Positions 13,483 through 14,026 of a stretch of 14,026 nucleotides of DNA are shown here, piece after piece (position 1 is the first letter of the stretch; each line of letters opens with the position of its first letter). The DNA is taken from NCBI GenBank assembly GCA_002345025.1, contig DDUX01000125.1, forward strand, positions 12,861-26,886, given 5' to 3'. Below the pieces are notes generated by a model. The model was not told the origin of the DNA, did not search any database, and saw nothing but the letters and a program-made list of their open reading frames with translations. The translations under genes and the position numbers were made by a program. The DNA comes from Candidatus Accumulibacter iunctus (GTDB lineage Bacteria; Pseudomonadota; Gammaproteobacteria; Burkholderiales; Rhodocyclaceae).

Positions 13483-14026
13483 ATGTCCAAGGCCCCCGAC
13501 CCGTCCCGTCAGCGCACGGCGAGCGCATCCGGCAGCGGCAGCGCACGGTCGCCGGCGCGCCGCCAGTTCGTCTTCGATACGGCGCGGCTGCTCTGCGGCG
13601 TCGGCATCCTCGGCCTCGGCCTCGCCGGCTACCAGCGCAACGCGCGGGCACGGCCGCCGCTGGCCATCCGTCCGCCGGGCGCCGGCAGCGAGGAGGATTT
13701 CCTCGGTGCCTGCATCCGCTGCGGCATGTGCGTGCGCGACTGTCCCTACGACATTCTCGATCTGGCGAGACCGGAGTCGCCCGTCGCCAGCGGTACGCCC
13801 CATTTCACCGCGCGCAGCGGGCCGTGCGAGATGTGCGAGGACATTCCGTGCGTCAAGGCCTGTCCGACCGGCGCGCTCGACCACTCGCTGAACGACATCA
13901 ACCAGTCGCGAATGGGGCTCGCGATCCTCTCCGACCAGGAGACCTGCCTCAATTTCCTCGGCCTGCGCTGCGACGTCTGCTACCGCGTCTGCCCGGTGAT
14001 CGACAAGGCGATCACGCTCGAGCGCA
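13483..14026 (+). CDS. napG: NapG, polyferredoxin of the periplasmic nitrate reductase (3' end outside window)
   Basis: Iron-sulfur electron-transfer protein that, with membrane NapH, carries electrons from quinol toward NapA/NapB. 181 residues are visible before the edge cuts it. A Tat-type signal has PARRQFVFD at 25-33 after an unusually long Ser/Arg-rich n-region, then a hydrophobic LLCGVGILGLGLAG. Three 4Fe-4S sets are complete: C77, C80, C83, C87; C115, C118, C123, C127; and C155, C163, C166, C170. The fourth should lie beyond the edge. CEMCEDIPC and CLNFLGLRCDVCYRVCP are near-identical to E. coli NapG. An in-frame TAG lies 18 bases before the ATG, so this is the first possible start; its ribosome-binding site is poor. 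The preceding hairpin may tune its expression. Confidence 0.93.
   Translation, partial: MSKAPDPSRQRTASASGSGSARSPARRQFVFDTARLLCGVGILGLGLAGYQRNARARPPLAIRPPGAGSEEDFLGACIRCGMCVRDCPYDILDLARPESPVASGTPHFTARSGPCEMCEDIPCVKACPTGALDHSLNDINQSRMGLAILSDQETCLNFLGLRCDVCYRVCPVIDKAITLER

Noticed and set aside
10742..13651. 969-codon open frame antisense to napA
   Set aside because: It mirrors napA in the complementary frame, a usual result of GC-rich third positions. NapA itself is unmistakable, and the antisense product resembles no family.

Overview
The window is GC-rich DNA (roughly two thirds G+C by eye), densely coding, with gene content typical of a denitrifying betaproteobacterium. The best guess is the Rhodocyclales ('Candidatus Accumulibacter', Dechloromonas and relatives), based on the periplasmic nitrate reductase order napD-napA-napG and an EPS-type MarR regulator next to gmd/fcl. 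That assignment is inference from gene content, not from a database match.

Left block (1-4983, minus strand): an exopolysaccharide (EPS) locus read right to left. It encodes an RfaH/NusG-type antiterminator, GDP-mannose 4,6-dehydratase (gmd), GDP-L-fucose synthase (fcl), a stand-alone beta-CASP metallo-beta-lactamase-fold hydrolase, and a small MarR-type EPS-associated regulator with its own sigma70-like promoter and a palindrome over the predicted start point. Gmd and Fcl together make GDP-L-fucose for surface polysaccharide. Just past the last gene, facing off the left edge, lies an exact 12-base copy of the ops element (GGCGGTAGCGTG), the DNA/RNA-polymerase pause signal that recruits RfaH in enterobacteria. 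So the antiterminator gene and its probable target site are about 4.4 kb apart in one locus, and the real polysaccharide operon probably continues outside the window.

Middle block (5211-9774, plus strand): a compact four-gene efflux operon of MacAB-TolC type, with an outer membrane channel, a periplasmic adaptor with an RLS-type TolC-contact motif, an ABC ATPase and a separate FtsX/MacB permease. The last three genes are translationally coupled or nearly so. A lone gamma-class carbonic anhydrase-like gene follows (9835-10356).

Right block (10372-14026, plus strand): start of a periplasmic nitrate reductase operon. A perfect FNR/Anr box (TTGATCCGGATCAA) sits where a class II activator site should be relative to a -10-like hexamer, followed by napD (Tat-signal chaperone), napA (Mo-bisMGD catalytic subunit), a very strong intercistronic hairpin, and napG (polyferredoxin), which is cut by the window edge.

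No tRNA, rRNA, CRISPR, insertion sequence or phage gene is visible. The most interesting signals are the RfaH-like/ops pair with mutually exclusive hairpins around ops, and a heptanucleotide tandem repeat at the 5' end of the RfaH-like gene, which has no ATG or GTG start in frame.
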